Below are positions 39,849-49,405 of a DNA stretch of 64,000 nt, piece after piece. The stretch is taken from NCBI GenBank assembly GCA_963791885.1, contig CAWBUL010000006.1:806001-870000 (forward strand), given 5' to 3'. Made by a program: the position numbers and the translations under genes. The notes beneath the pieces were generated by a model that worked only from the letters and a program-made list of their open reading frames with translations, was not told the DNA's origin and ran no database searches. Every line of letters begins with the position of its first letter. The stretch's first letter is position 1. This DNA is from CAVSUZ01 sp963791885. GTDB taxonomy: Bacteria > Pseudomonadota > Alphaproteobacteria > Acetobacterales > Acetobacteraceae.

Positions 39849-40980
39849 TTATCGGGCCTGTGCGCTCGCTTCACTGCGCGTGGCGCCGACACGTGCGGCG
39901 AGGGCGGCGGCCATGAAATCATCCAGCTCGCCATCCAGGACGGCGGCGGGATTGCCGGTTTCAACGTTGGTGCGAAGATCTTTGACCAATTGATAAGGTG
40001 CAAGCACGTAGCTGCGGATTTGGTGGCCCCAGCCGATATCGGTCTTCGCATCTTCCTGCGCCGCGGCGGCGGCTTCGCGCTTCTGCAGCTCCTGTTCGTA
40101 CAGTCGCGCTTTCAGCATCTGCATGGCAATGGCGCGGTTGCGGTGCTGGCTGCGGTCGGTCTGGCAGGCCACCACGATCCCGCTTGGCATATGCGTGATG
40201 CGGATGGCGCTTTCGGTCTTGTTCACGTGCTGACCACCGGCGCCCGAGGCACGGAACGTATCCACCTTCAGATCGCTTTCGTTGATGTCGATCTCAATGT
40301 TATCGTCCACCACCGGATAGACCCAAACACTGGCAAAGCTGGTCTGCCGCCGCGCGTTCGCGTCGAAGGGACTGATGCGGACCAGACGGTGCACTCCGGC
40401 CTCGGTCTTCAACCAGCCATAGGCATCGGGCCCGGTTATTTGGAGCGTGACAGACTTTACGCCGGCCTGCTCGCCTTCGCTTTCTTCCATCAGCTGGACT
40501 TTGTAGCCGTGCTTTTCCGCCCACCGCGTGTACATGCGCATGAGCATTTCAGCCCAGTCCTGTGCCTCGGTGCCCCCTGCCCCAGCATTGATTTCCACGT
40601 AGGCGTCGTTGGCATCGGCCTCGCCGGACAGCAGCGATTCGATTTCGCGCCGCTTCGCTTCGTCCGCCAGGGTGCGCAGGCTGGCGAGGCCTTCGGCGGC
40701 CAGCGCCTCGTCGTTGTCCGCTTCGGCCAGGCCAATCAATTCCGACGTGTCTGCGGTTTCGCGCTCCAGTCGATGCACGCCATCGACGCGTGCAGCCAAG
40801 TGATTCCGCTCGCGCATGAGTTTCTGCGCGGCGGTCGCGTCATTCCACAGATTGGGGTCTTCGGCGCGAGCGTTCAGCTCCGCGAGACGAGCGGCGGCGA
40901 CGTCCCAGTCAAAGATGCCTCCTCAGCAGCGCCACCGACTGCTTGATCTGCTGGTTCAGGGCATCGGATTCAGCCGACAT
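39849..40980 (-). CDS. prfB: peptide chain release factor 2, with programmed +1 frameshift
   Basis: Zero frame starts at ATG 40980 (MSAESDALNQQIKQSVALLR) and reaches TGA at 40911-40909 after RRHL. Shifting +1 at CTT gives DWDVAAARLAELNARAEDPN and continues without break to 39849, the full RF2. Downstream are the GGQ motif (ASGAGGQHVNKTESAIRITH) that triggers peptide release and the recognition region containing SPFDANARRQTSFASVWVYP. RF2 reads UAA and UGA, so the in-frame UGA makes synthesis self-limiting. Total length is about 376 residues. It is preceded by mrcA with a 27-base gap. Confidence 0.95.
40909..40923 (-). promoter_or_regulatory. prfB recoding site (Shine-Dalgarno-like AGGAGG, CTT TGA C)
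   Basis: On the minus strand AGGAGG (40923-40918) is followed by CAT and then the slippery CTT (40914-40912), TGA (40911-40909) and C. Spacing of three bases between the Shine-Dalgarno-like element and CTT is as in E. coli prfB, where it drives +1 slippage when RF2 is scarce. Confidence 0.9.
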
Positions 40981-41007
40981 CGTCCGTCCGTGCGAAAAGG
41001 GCCGCGC

Positions 41008-43560
41008 TCAATACAGTCCGCCGAGAGACGAGTCCACGCTGGGCGTGCCGCCGGCTGTCGCGGCGGGCGGCTGAGACTCGTCACCGGAACTGTCAGCCAC
41101 CTCACCGCCGACAGGCTGCGATGCGCCCGGCGTCTGCCCCGGCTTGAAGGCGTCCGTCACCGTACCGGACCCGGTATCCCACGCCGCCATGGTCACGCCC
41201 TGCGGCTGCGGGAAGTTCAACACCGGCCGGTTCTTCAACGCCTCGGCCATGAAATCGTGCCAGATCGGTGCAGCAACAGCCGCGCCCGTTTCATTGTCGC
41301 CAAGCGTGGCGGGGTTGTCGAAGCCGACCCACACCACGGTCACCAGGCCCGGCGTAAAGCCGGAGAACCAGGCGTCGGTGAAGTCCTGGGTGGTACCGGT
41401 CTTGCCGGCGATCGGGCGCTTAATCCCGGCACCTGCCGGCACGCCGGTGCCCCGCTGCACCACGCCTTCCATCATGGTCACAAGCTGGAACACACTCTGC
41501 GGATCGGCGATCTGCGGGCGATCGTCAGTCAGCGCCGGCGCGTTGGAGGCGCTGTCGCAGTCTGCGCACTCCGCCCCCGGCGGTCGCCAGACCACGTGTC
41601 CTTCCCGGTCCTGCACGCTCTCGATCATGACGGGGGTCACCTTCCGGCCGCCCTGGTCCAGCGAGGCATAGGCCCCCGCTTCTCGCAGAACCGTCGTGTC
41701 CGCCGCCCCGAGAGCGGCCGGCAGATATAAGGGTAGGTGGTCCACCATGCCGAAGGCCTGGGCCGTTTGGGCCACCGCCTGCATGCCGATGCGTTGAGCG
41801 ACCCGGATCGTCACCAGGTTCAGCGACTGCTCCAGCGCGACGCGCAGTGGGGTCGGCCCGCCGAAATTCCCTTCATAGTTGTGCGGCCGCCAAACGCCCG
41901 CGGCGCCCTGATCGACGACAATGGGTCCGTCCAGGAACCGGTCGCTGGGGGAGAACCCTTTCTCCAGCGCCGTCAAATAGACCATCGGTTTGAAGCTGCT
42001 GCCGGGCTGACGCTGCGCCTGGGTCGCCCGGTTGAACTGGCTGGCATCGAAGCTCCAACCGCCGACCATCGCCAGCACCCGGCCGGTTGTCGGGTCCATG
42101 GACACCAGCGCCCCCTGAACTTTCGGGATCTGGCGCAAGGCAACACGATCCGGCCGGCCCTGGTCGGACTCGATCATCACCACGTCACCCGGCTGAACCA
42201 TCTCGGTCATGCTGCGGTAGATCGCGCTGGGTTTGCCGTCCGCCGTCATGGCATGATGCCAGAACTCGGTCCCGCGCTGGATGACGCCCGTCCGGTGGGA
42301 CGACGCGTCGCCCGGCTCGATCCAGCCGACCCGCGCTTCGGCGGGCGAGACCTGGAGCACGACACCAAGCCGCCAGGTCGGCAGCATGCCCGGCACGGGC
42401 GCGACCTTCGCGAGTTCCGCGGGCCAGTTCTGGGCCAATCCTGCCGGCGAGAGATGCGTAACCGGGCCTCGCCAGCCGCCCATCTTGCGGTCGTAATTCA
42501 TCAGGCCAGCGCGTACCGCGTTGTCGGCTTCCGCCTGGAGTGTGGGATCGAGGCTGGTCTGAACCTGCAACCCACCCTCATAGGCCAGGCCGTTGCCGAA
42601 CTGTGCGACGAGTTCCCGCCGCACTTCCTCCGCCATCCAGTCCGCGCCGGGGATTGGCGTGGGGCCGGTAAACTGCACGGGGGCTAGCGGTTGGGCCTTT
42701 GCCTCCGAAGCCTGGGCCTGGGTGATGGCGCCGTCGTCGGCCATGCGTTCCAGCACCCAGTCCCGCCGCTCGCGGGCTGCCTCGGGATGGCGGAACGGAT
42801 TGTAGTTGCTCGGCGCCTTGGGCAGCGCAGCGAGCGTCGCATCCTCAGCCAATGAAAGCTGATCGAGCGGTTTGTTGAAATAGGTCTGCGCCGCCGCGGC
42901 CACGCCATAGGCGCCCTGCCCCAGGTAGATCTCGTTCAGGTAGATCTCGAGAATCTTCTGCTTGCTGAGCACGCTCTGCATGCGCAGGGCGAGGATCGCC
43001 TCCTCGATCTTTCGCGTGAAGTCCATCCGGTCGTTCAGCAGCATGTTTTTCGCCACCTGCTGCGTGATCGTGGAGGCACCGACCGGCCGCCGCCCATTGC
43101 CCATATGCGCCAGGTCGAACACGCCGGCCCGCGCGATGGCACCCAGATCGATGCCCGGGTTGGTCCAGAAGTTCTGATCCTCGGCGGCGATGAAGGCCGC
43201 GCTCACTTTGGGCGGGATCGCCCCGTAGGGCACAAAGATGCGGCGCTCCGACGCCAGCTCCGCAATCAGCTGCCCGTTTCCGGCATAGACCCGGCTGAGG
43301 ACGGGTGGCTGGTAAGCGCGAAGCCCATCCACGCTGGGGATGTCGGCATTGAAGCGGGACCAGGCGAAATACGCGACGCCGCCGGCCGCGCACATCACCA
43401 CGACGCACAGGCCGGCGGTTCCGGCCAGTAACGCACGGAACAGGTGACGCCGGCGCTTGCGAGGCCGCGGGGGCACGCGCCGTGGATCACGCTGCGGGCT
43501 GTGGGCCCGCGGCGGCGTTCCCGGCGCGAGCCGTTCGCCCGCTTTCAACGGAGCAGACAT
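41008..43560 (-). CDS. mrcA: bifunctional penicillin-binding protein 1A
   Basis: This 850-residue class A PBP polymerises and cross-links peptidoglycan. A cytoplasmic Arg-rich N-terminus and one membrane anchor (about 38-62, LLAGTAGLCVVVMCAAGGVA) precede the glycosyltransferase domain with catalytic Glu in FIAAEDQNFWTNPGID and later TLAALPKAPSNYNPFRH. The transpeptidase has the SxxK Ser in PGSSFKPMVYLTAL, the SxN in LEQSLNLVTIRV and the KTG in PIAGKTGTTQDFTDAWF. An inserted OB-like domain (around 370-470) is typical of PBP1A. It lies between amiC and prfB. Confidence 0.95.
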   Translation of the reverse strand: MSAPLKAGERLAPGTPPRAHSPQRDPRRVPPRPRKRRRHLFRALLAGTAGLCVVVMCAAGGVAYFAWSRFNADIPSVDGLRAYQPPVLSRVYAGNGQLIAELASERRIFVPYGAIPPKVSAAFIAAEDQNFWTNPGIDLGAIARAGVFDLAHMGNGRRPVGASTITQQVAKNMLLNDRMDFTRKIEEAILALRMQSVLSKQKILEIYLNEIYLGQGAYGVAAAAQTYFNKPLDQLSLAEDATLAALPKAPSNYNPFRHPEAARERRDWVLERMADDGAITQAQASEAKAQPLAPVQFTGPTPIPGADWMAEEVRRELVAQFGNGLAYEGGLQVQTSLDPTLQAEADNAVRAGLMNYDRKMGGWRGPVTHLSPAGLAQNWPAELAKVAPVPGMLPTWRLGVVLQVSPAEARVGWIEPGDASSHRTGVIQRGTEFWHHAMTADGKPSAIYRSMTEMVQPGDVVMIESDQGRPDRVALRQIPKVQGALVSMDPTTGRVLAMVGGWSFDASQFNRATQAQRQPGSSFKPMVYLTALEKGFSPSDRFLDGPIVVDQGAAGVWRPHNYEGNFGGPTPLRVALEQSLNLVTIRVAQRIGMQAVAQTAQAFGMVDHLPLYLPAALGAADTTVLREAGAYASLDQGGRKVTPVMIESVQDREGHVVWRPPGAECADCDSASNAPALTDDRPQIADPQSVFQLVTMMEGVVQRGTGVPAGAGIKRPIAGKTGTTQDFTDAWFSGFTPGLVTVVWVGFDNPATLGDNETGAAVAAPIWHDFMAEALKNRPVLNFPQPQGVTMAAWDTGSGTVTDAFKPGQTPGASQPVGGEVADSSGDESQPPAATAGGTPSVDSSLGGLY

Positions 43561-43607
43561 GAGACGCGATATGGTCCTAAATCGGTTGGACGACCAGCGC
43601 GGCCGTT

Positions 43608-44453
43608 TCAGCCCTGCATGGCGGTTGCGTGAGCGGCCACGAACCAGGCGTCAACCGCCTGATGCAGGGCGCCGGCGACACGCATCCGATGCGCCGGCTG
43701 GCGCAGGAACAACTCATCCTCGCGGTTGGACATAAACCCCATTTCCACCAGCACGCTGGGGATCTCGGCGGAGGTCAGCACGACGAAGCCGGCATGACGG
43801 TCCGGATTGGGCAGCAGCGGCACCTCTTGCTGCAGGCTGACCACGACGTCCCGCGCCATACGCTGGGAACCGACTTTCGTTTCCCGCTGCACAAGGCTGA
43901 CGAGGACCTGCGCGACCTCGGGCGAGAGGTTCTTGTAGGTGGGACCGAGGTAGCGGTCGGCGCTGTTTTCCCGCGAGGCGAGCTCCGCCGTCTGGGCGTC
44001 GGAGGCGCCCGTCGACAAGGTGTAGACGCTGGCGCCGCGTACCGCATGGTCCTTGATGGCGTCGGCGTGCATGGAGACAAACAGCGCGGCGCCATGTTTG
44101 CGCGCGATCTCCACCCGCTGTTCCAGCGGGATGAATCGGTCCTGCTCTCGGGTCATCGCCACACGGTACTGCCCGGAATGCTCGAGCAGGCCTTTGAGGG
44201 TCAGAGCGGTGGCGAGGGCGATGTGTTTTTCGTAGGTGCCGGATACACCGATGGCGCCGGGATCCTTTCCGCCATGGCCCGGATCGAGCATCACGAGCGG
44301 CGCGTTGCTGGGCGGCCGGCTCGATGTGGGATAGGGAAGATTGTGCGATTTCTGACGACCCCAGGCGGGCGCCAGAAAGGTGCCGAAGACGCTGATGGAG
44401 GCGCCGATCCGGCCCAGCATGAGCCGACGACTTGATGGCGCGTGGAAGCCCAT
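43608..44453 (-). CDS. amiC: N-acetylmuramoyl-L-alanine amidase (Amidase_3)
   Basis: This 281-residue periplasmic zinc amidase cleaves the amide between muramic acid and the stem peptide during cell separation. The N-terminal SRRLMLGRIGASISVFGTF resembles a Tat signal. Zinc ligands: His in LDPGHGGKDPGAIG, Glu in GTYEKHIALA, His in VSMHADAIKDHAVRG, and the catalytic Glu in LVEMGFMSNRED. It has no AMIN domain, so targeting differs from E. coli AmiC; the symbol is given by family. It begins the minus-strand core cluster, divergent from the MFS gene. Confidence 0.9.
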   Translation of the reverse strand: MGFHAPSSRRLMLGRIGASISVFGTFLAPAWGRQKSHNLPYPTSSRPPSNAPLVMLDPGHGGKDPGAIGVSGTYEKHIALATALTLKGLLEHSGQYRVAMTREQDRFIPLEQRVEIARKHGAALFVSMHADAIKDHAVRGASVYTLSTGASDAQTAELASRENSADRYLGPTYKNLSPEVAQVLVSLVQRETKVGSQRMARDVVVSLQQEVPLLPNPDRHAGFVVLTSAEIPSVLVEMGFMSNREDELFLRQPAHRMRVAGALHQAVDAWFVAAHATAMQG

Positions 44454-44601
44454 GCCCCGCGATCTTAAAGCAATACATCAGCTTTGACCAGGCGGCTTTT
44501 GGATTCCCTTGGATGCGTTGCCCGTTGAGCAGGACGTTTCTGTACCTGATAGGACTGTGCACGAGAGCTCCGGTCTGACCATTCGCAGTGGAACCTGGTG
44601 A

Positions 44602-46110
44602 ATGCCGCCTTCAACACGCCGGCTGACCGGCTCGTTATTGGGCGTTCCCGAACCGGCGCCGGCCCAGTTCCTCGTGCGCCGGCCATCGTATCCGTGGCTG
44701 GTGGTGGGCACGACGTGCGTCGCCGCCTTCATCGGGCAGGTGGATGCCAGCATCGTGCAGCTTGCCCTGCCGACACTGGAAGGCGCGTTTGATTCTGGGC
44801 TGGCGACTGTCAGCTGGGTTGCGGTCGGCTATGTCCTTGCGTTCGCATCCATCCTGCCGGTGTTTGCGCGCATCGCCGAAATCGCCGGGCGCAAGCTGAT
44901 GTATCTGTTGGGCTTCGCGCTGTTCGGCATCGCCTCCATGCTGTGCGGACTGGCACCAGACCTTCCGTTGCTGATCCTATTCCGCGTGCTGCAAGGCATC
45001 AGCGGCGCGATGTTGGGGGCCAACAGCATCGTCATTCTTGTTGCGGCGGCCGGCCCGGAGAGACGCGGCCGGGCGATGGGTGTGTTTGCCGCTGCGCAGG
45101 CTGTCGGCATCAGCGCCGGGCCGGCGTTGGGTGGGCTTATTCTCAGCATGCTGAGCTGGCGCTGGCTTTTTTGGGTCAACGTGCCGTTTGCGCTCTGTGC
45201 CGTGGTGATCGGCTGGCTGGTTGTGCCGTTGACGCAGCAAACCGAAAACGACCGACGCTTCGACCTGCCGGGTGCGATGCTGCTGATCCCCGCGTTGATC
45301 ACCCTGCTGACCGCTATCATGCAGAGCCAAACCTGGGGTCTCATCTCGGTCGGGACGATCACCTGCATTGTCGCCGCCGTGGTGTTGTTTATCGCGTTCA
45401 TCGTAAGAGAGAATCGGACGCCAGCGCCGTTGCTCGACCTGAATTTATTCCGCGCTGCAGCCTTCTCCGGCGGGTGCGTGGCCGTGGCACTGTCCTACGC
45501 GATGCTGTACGGCATGTTCTTCGCAATGGCCTATGCGCTCGTGCGTGGCTATCACGACCCGCCTTTGGCGGCGGGGCTGCGGCTGACAATCATCCCGCTC
45601 GCGCTTGGCATCGTGGCGCCGTTCAGCGGTGCTTGGTATGAGCGCCGTCCCCGGCTTGTCATGGTTGGCGGCATGGCGATCTGCATCGTCGCTGTCGGCG
45701 CGCTGACGACCGTCATGACGGGTACTCCTTCCAGCCTGCTGCGTGTCATGGCGGCGCTGGCGGTTTTCGGCGGGGGCCTTGGCATGTTCATCGCGCCCAA
45801 CAACAGCGCGACCATCAGCGCCGCGCCCGCAAACAAATCGGGCGAGGCGGGCGGTCTGCTCAATCTGATGCGGGCGCTTGGTACCGGCACCGGGGTGGCG
45901 GCTGCATCGTCCGTGCTGGCCTGGGGAGTGGGCGAACACACGGCCGGGGCGGCGGAACCCGTCTTGTTAGGGGCGATCCGCGACGTGTTGCTGATGCTGG
46001 CGGGCTTCGCCATCATTGCCGGTGCCGCGTCACTGCTGCGCAGTGACCCCCGCCGGCCGGCGGAGGCCTTCGCTGTCCTCGATCAACAGCGCGAGCCTGC
46101 ACCCGGCTGA
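44602..46110 (+). CDS. MFS drug-efflux transporter, DHA2 (EmrB/QacA) type
   Basis: This 502-residue inner-membrane protein has about 14 helices. DHA2 signatures: TCVAAFIGQVDASIVQLALP (motif D1), SWVAVGYVLAFASILPVFAR, the loop 2-3 motif RIAEIAGRKLMYLLGF, and motif C PALGGLILSMLSWRWLFWVN. It exports drugs or metabolites with proton antiport. The N-terminal 30 residues before the first helix are Pro-rich. It diverges from amiC (148-bp gap) and is followed at 38 bases by a dehydrogenase gene. Confidence 0.9.
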   Translation: MPPSTRRLTGSLLGVPEPAPAQFLVRRPSYPWLVVGTTCVAAFIGQVDASIVQLALPTLEGAFDSGLATVSWVAVGYVLAFASILPVFARIAEIAGRKLMYLLGFALFGIASMLCGLAPDLPLLILFRVLQGISGAMLGANSIVILVAAAGPERRGRAMGVFAAAQAVGISAGPALGGLILSMLSWRWLFWVNVPFALCAVVIGWLVVPLTQQTENDRRFDLPGAMLLIPALITLLTAIMQSQTWGLISVGTITCIVAAVVLFIAFIVRENRTPAPLLDLNLFRAAAFSGGCVAVALSYAMLYGMFFAMAYALVRGYHDPPLAAGLRLTIIPLALGIVAPFSGAWYERRPRLVMVGGMAICIVAVGALTTVMTGTPSSLLRVMAALAVFGGGLGMFIAPNNSATISAAPANKSGEAGGLLNLMRALGTGTGVAAASSVLAWGVGEHTAGAAEPVLLGAIRDVLLMLAGFAIIAGAASLLRSDPRRPAEAFAVLDQQREPAPG

Positions 46111-46148
46111 CGAGCGCCCAAATCGGGCTCGTATGAAAGGAACGTTGC

Positions 46149-47231
46149 TTGCGCACATATCGCGTCGCCGCCATCCCCGCCGACGGCATCGGACCTGAGG
46201 TGATCAACGCAGGGCTGGAGGTGCTGGACGCGGTGGCCGCACGCGATGGCGGCTTCGATCTCAAGATCGATCGCTACGACTGGGGCTCTGACTGGTACCG
46301 CAAGCACGGCGCCATGATGCCCCCCGATGGGCTGGCCTGGCTGCGCACGGCGGATGCGATCTATTTCGGGGCGGTCGGTGATCCGCACATTCCGGACCAT
46401 GTGACACTGTGGGGTTTGCGGCTGCAGATCTGCCAGGGCTTCGATCAATACGCCAATGTGCGGCCGACGCGTGTGCTGCCCGGCGTGGTTTCTCCGTTGC
46501 GCGATGTGGGGCCCGGGGATCTCGACTGGGTGATCATCCGGGAGAACTCCGAGGGCGAATATGCCGGTCAGGGTGGGCGCACGCATCGCGGCCTGCCGGA
46601 GGAGGTTGCAACAGAAACCGCTATCTTCACGCGCCGCGGCGTGGAACGCATCATGCGGTTCGCATTCGACGTGGCACGCGCGCGCCCGCGCAAACACCTG
46701 ACGGTCGTCACCAAGTCCAATGCGCAGCGCCACGGCATGGTGTTCTGGGACGAGATCGCCGCCCTGGTGTCCCGCGACTATCCGGACGTGACGTGGGACA
46801 AGGAGCTGGTGGATGCGATGACGATGCGCATGGTGCGCAAGCCGGGCACGATCGATACTGTGGTGGCGACCAATTTGCATGCCGACATCCTGTCGGATCT
46901 CGCGGCGGCGCTTGCCGGTTCTTTGGGCATCGCGCCGACCGGCAATATCGATCCGGAGCGGCGGTCGCCTTCGATGTTCGAGCCGATTCACGGGTCTGCG
47001 TTTGACATCACCGGCAAGGGGATCGCCAACCCGGTCGCGAGTTTCTGGACCGCGGCGATGATGCTGGAACATCTGGGCGAGAAGCCCGCCGCCGAGCTGT
47101 TGATGCGCGCGGTGGAGCAGGTGTGTGAGGCGGGAGTGTTGACGCCGGATTTAGGCGGGAAGGCGACGACGAAGGATGTGACGCGCGCGGTATGCGAGGC
47201 ATTGCGGGGGGCTAATATCACGGCTCGCTGA
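46149..47231 (+). CDS. tartrate/isopropylmalate-type decarboxylating dehydrogenase
   Basis: The only suitable initiator is TTG at 46149 (AAGGAA upstream), giving 360 residues that start MRTYRVAAIPADGIGPEVIN. Family features: substrate-binding Arg cluster, metal-binding Asp in VDAMTMRMV and TNLHADILSDLAAAL, and the NAD motif EPIHGSAFDITGKGIANPVA. The segment ENSEGEYAGQGGRTHRGLPE is typical of tartrate dehydrogenase/D-malate dehydrogenase (TtuC/DmlA) rather than LeuB, so oxidation of tartrate or D-malate is favoured. It follows the MFS gene; co-transcription is possible. Confidence 0.85.
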   Translation: MRTYRVAAIPADGIGPEVINAGLEVLDAVAARDGGFDLKIDRYDWGSDWYRKHGAMMPPDGLAWLRTADAIYFGAVGDPHIPDHVTLWGLRLQICQGFDQYANVRPTRVLPGVVSPLRDVGPGDLDWVIIRENSEGEYAGQGGRTHRGLPEEVATETAIFTRRGVERIMRFAFDVARARPRKHLTVVTKSNAQRHGMVFWDEIAALVSRDYPDVTWDKELVDAMTMRMVRKPGTIDTVVATNLHADILSDLAAALAGSLGIAPTGNIDPERRSPSMFEPIHGSAFDITGKGIANPVASFWTAAMMLEHLGEKPAAELLMRAVEQVCEAGVLTPDLGGKATTKDVTRAVCEALRGANITAR

Positions 47232-47309
47232 TCGCGAGCGATGGAGGAGAGTGCAAGCGTTGCAGGTGGCACGAGCAGGCGGTCCGCTGACCTGCTAAGT
47301 TTGTCCTGA

Positions 47310-48200
47310 TCAAGCCTTCTCACCCTGTACTTTGCGCGCAATCGCGTGCCAGCGGACGAAGCGCAGCCGTTCGGACCGGAGCAGCCGGGCACGCAGCATC
47401 CACATTTCCCCTTCGCGCACCAAGCGGGCGGCCTCCGCCGTACCGGGCCTCTGTTCCGAAAGCATACGAACGAGCCCTTTCCAGCCGCGGACGATGTACG
47501 CCTCATGCCGGGCGGAAACGTCCTCCGCCACCCGGACATCGAAGCCGAGGCGGCCGAGAGCGCGGCTGATCGTGGCTTCTGCAGCGGGCGCATCCGTCCG
47601 GCTTTCCAGTTCGATCAGGCGTGTCATCTCGCGATCCGCGACCGTCACCCGTTCCCGCGCGACCAGTTCTAACAGCGACACCTGTCCGGCTGGCCGCAGC
47701 GCGAGCGCGATGCCGGCCAGGACCGTTTCCGGTGACGCTTCCCGCATCGGCTCCAACCCGATCGCGTGGTGGAAGTAGCGGTGCTGGAAGTCCGGCCGCT
47801 CGGGATTCCAGAAATCGACCTGTGCCCGTTTGCCGAGACCGGAGTGAGCACAGAGCGTGACGCCCGCAGCCACCAGATCGGGATCCGCCTCGAACCCGCT
47901 GACCCAAACCCCGAGCCTGCTCGCGATGATCCTGCTGGCGCCGCCTGGTCCGCAGCCGAGGAGCAGGAGACTGGACGCGGGGGAGAGGCCCATCGGGCGC
48001 GCGATGCGCAGGGTCTCTTCCTCTCCGCCGGGAAGAATAAATCCCTCCCCCCACAGCTTGGCAGCTAGCGCAATCCGCTCGGCCGGCCAGATGATCGACC
48101 GGTCCTGCGCCTCGTTCGGCAAGAGTGAGGCGAATGCGTTTTCGGGCGACCGCGACAGCCAATTTTTGACGCCGGCAAGCAGCATCCGGACGATTTGCAC
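47310..48200 (-). CDS. SAM-dependent methyltransferase-like protein
   Basis: This is a 296-residue protein from GTG 48200 (ATG 48185 is an equally good start). Residues 70-200 look like a class I methyltransferase core: SSLLLLGCGPGGASRIIASR (SAM-binding loop), VSGFEADPDLVAAGVTLC, then FHHAIGLEPMREASPETVLA and ALRPAGQVSLLELVARER. The C-terminal 90 residues are basic and helical. No signal peptide. It lies 33 bases downstream of the MetE-like gene in the same direction, so a link to methyl-group metabolism is possible but not shown. Close homologues are unknown to me. Confidence 0.7.
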   Translation of the reverse strand: MQIVRMLLAGVKNWLSRSPENAFASLLPNEAQDRSIIWPAERIALAAKLWGEGFILPGGEEETLRIARPMGLSPASSLLLLGCGPGGASRIIASRLGVWVSGFEADPDLVAAGVTLCAHSGLGKRAQVDFWNPERPDFQHRYFHHAIGLEPMREASPETVLAGIALALRPAGQVSLLELVARERVTVADREMTRLIELESRTDAPAAEATISRALGRLGFDVRVAEDVSARHEAYIVRGWKGLVRMLSEQRPGTAEAARLVREGEMWMLRARLLRSERLRFVRWHAIARKVQGEKA

Positions 48201-48233
48201 GAAGGACGGTTGAGAATTGGTTTCCGAGCCCGG

Positions 48234-49403
48234 CTAAGCGAACAACCGGCGCGATGCGAGGCGTGCCCCTTCGGCCAGAGCGGCGAGCTTGGCCCAGACG
48301 ACGTCCTCGGCGACACGGCCGCGTCCGGCGGATGTGTCGAATCCGCAGTCAGTGCCTGCCAGCACGCGGTGCGGATCGCCGAGGGCTTCCGCCACATGCT
48401 CGATCCGATCGGCCACGACCTCCGGGTGTTCAACGAAGTTGGTCAGGACGTCGATCACGCCGGCGACGACACATTGATCCGGCCGCAAGGGAGCCGAGGC
48501 AAGCACACGATATTCGTGGGCATGGCGCGGATTGGCGAACGGCAGGACGAAGGCGCCGACCCGCGCCTGCAGGATGGTGGGCAGGATCTCCTGCAGGGCC
48601 ACATCGGAATCGTGCGGGCCTTCGTAATTGCCCCAGCATGCGTGCAGGCGGACACGGTCGGGGGCAATACCGGTCAGCGCGCGGTTGATCACCGCAATGA
48701 CACGCTCGACGAAGGCCACGAAGTCTTTGACCGGCCGGTCCTGAAACGTCAGGTGGCGCTCCATCGCCAGGTCCGGAGCGTCGATCTGCAGCACGAAGCC
48801 GGCCTTGACGATGGCGGCGTATTCGACGCGCAGGGCTTCGCCCAGGGCGTTTAGATACGCGTCATCGTCCGGATAGAACCGGTTGCGCATAGCGAGCGCC
48901 ACGATGCCGGGCGATGGCGCGGTCAGGAAGGTTTCGGCGAAGCGGTGCTGCTGCCCGCTCAGGGCCGCGGCAAAGTCCGCGCAGTCCCGTTCGATGGCGC
49001 CCGGGTCGAGATAGCGGATTTCGCCGATGGCCTCGGGCACGCCGGCGATGTTGCTGATGGAAGTACCGACCGCGTCGTGGGCGGTTTTCCAAACGGCGAA
49101 ACCGGGATAGCGGGTCATGTCGGCGAAGGGGCGACGGGTCCAGCCGGCGCCGAAGCCGCTCATGCGCCGCTGGACGTACAGGAAGAAGCCTTCGCGCTGC
49201 TGTTCGCCGTCGTTGATGAGGTCGATGCCGGCTTCGATCTGCCGGGCGACGACGTGGCGGAGCGCGGCGAGGCCTTCGGATCGGAGCTCCGATGCATCGA
49301 CCGGTTCGCCGCGGGAGCGCCGTGCGTAGAGGTCGGTCAGCGATGCAGGCCGGGGCAGGCTGCCGGCGTGCGTGGTGAGGATGCGGTTGTCGCTGCGCAG
49401 CAT
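48234..49403 (-). CDS. cobalamin-independent methionine synthase-like protein (MetE C-terminal domain)
   Basis: This 389-residue TIM-barrel protein corresponds only to the catalytic C-terminal half of MetE (full MetE about 760). It opens ILTTHAGSLPRPASLTDLY. Zinc ligands are suggested by His and Cys in RVRLHACWGNYEGPH, Glu in the strand before it, and Cys in LAGTDCGFDTSAGRG. Short stand-alone proteins of this kind act as core-MetE or as methyl/thiol transferases using other donors. The 75-codon gene two bases upstream and the methyltransferase-like gene downstream probably form one operon. Confidence 0.85.
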   Translation of the reverse strand: MLRSDNRILTTHAGSLPRPASLTDLYARRSRGEPVDASELRSEGLAALRHVVARQIEAGIDLINDGEQQREGFFLYVQRRMSGFGAGWTRRPFADMTRYPGFAVWKTAHDAVGTSISNIAGVPEAIGEIRYLDPGAIERDCADFAAALSGQQHRFAETFLTAPSPGIVALAMRNRFYPDDDAYLNALGEALRVEYAAIVKAGFVLQIDAPDLAMERHLTFQDRPVKDFVAFVERVIAVINRALTGIAPDRVRLHACWGNYEGPHDSDVALQEILPTILQARVGAFVLPFANPRHAHEYRVLASAPLRPDQCVVAGVIDVLTNFVEHPEVVADRIEHVAEALGDPHRVLAGTDCGFDTSAGRGRVAEDVVWAKLAALAEGARLASRRLFA

Positions 49404-49405
49404 GG

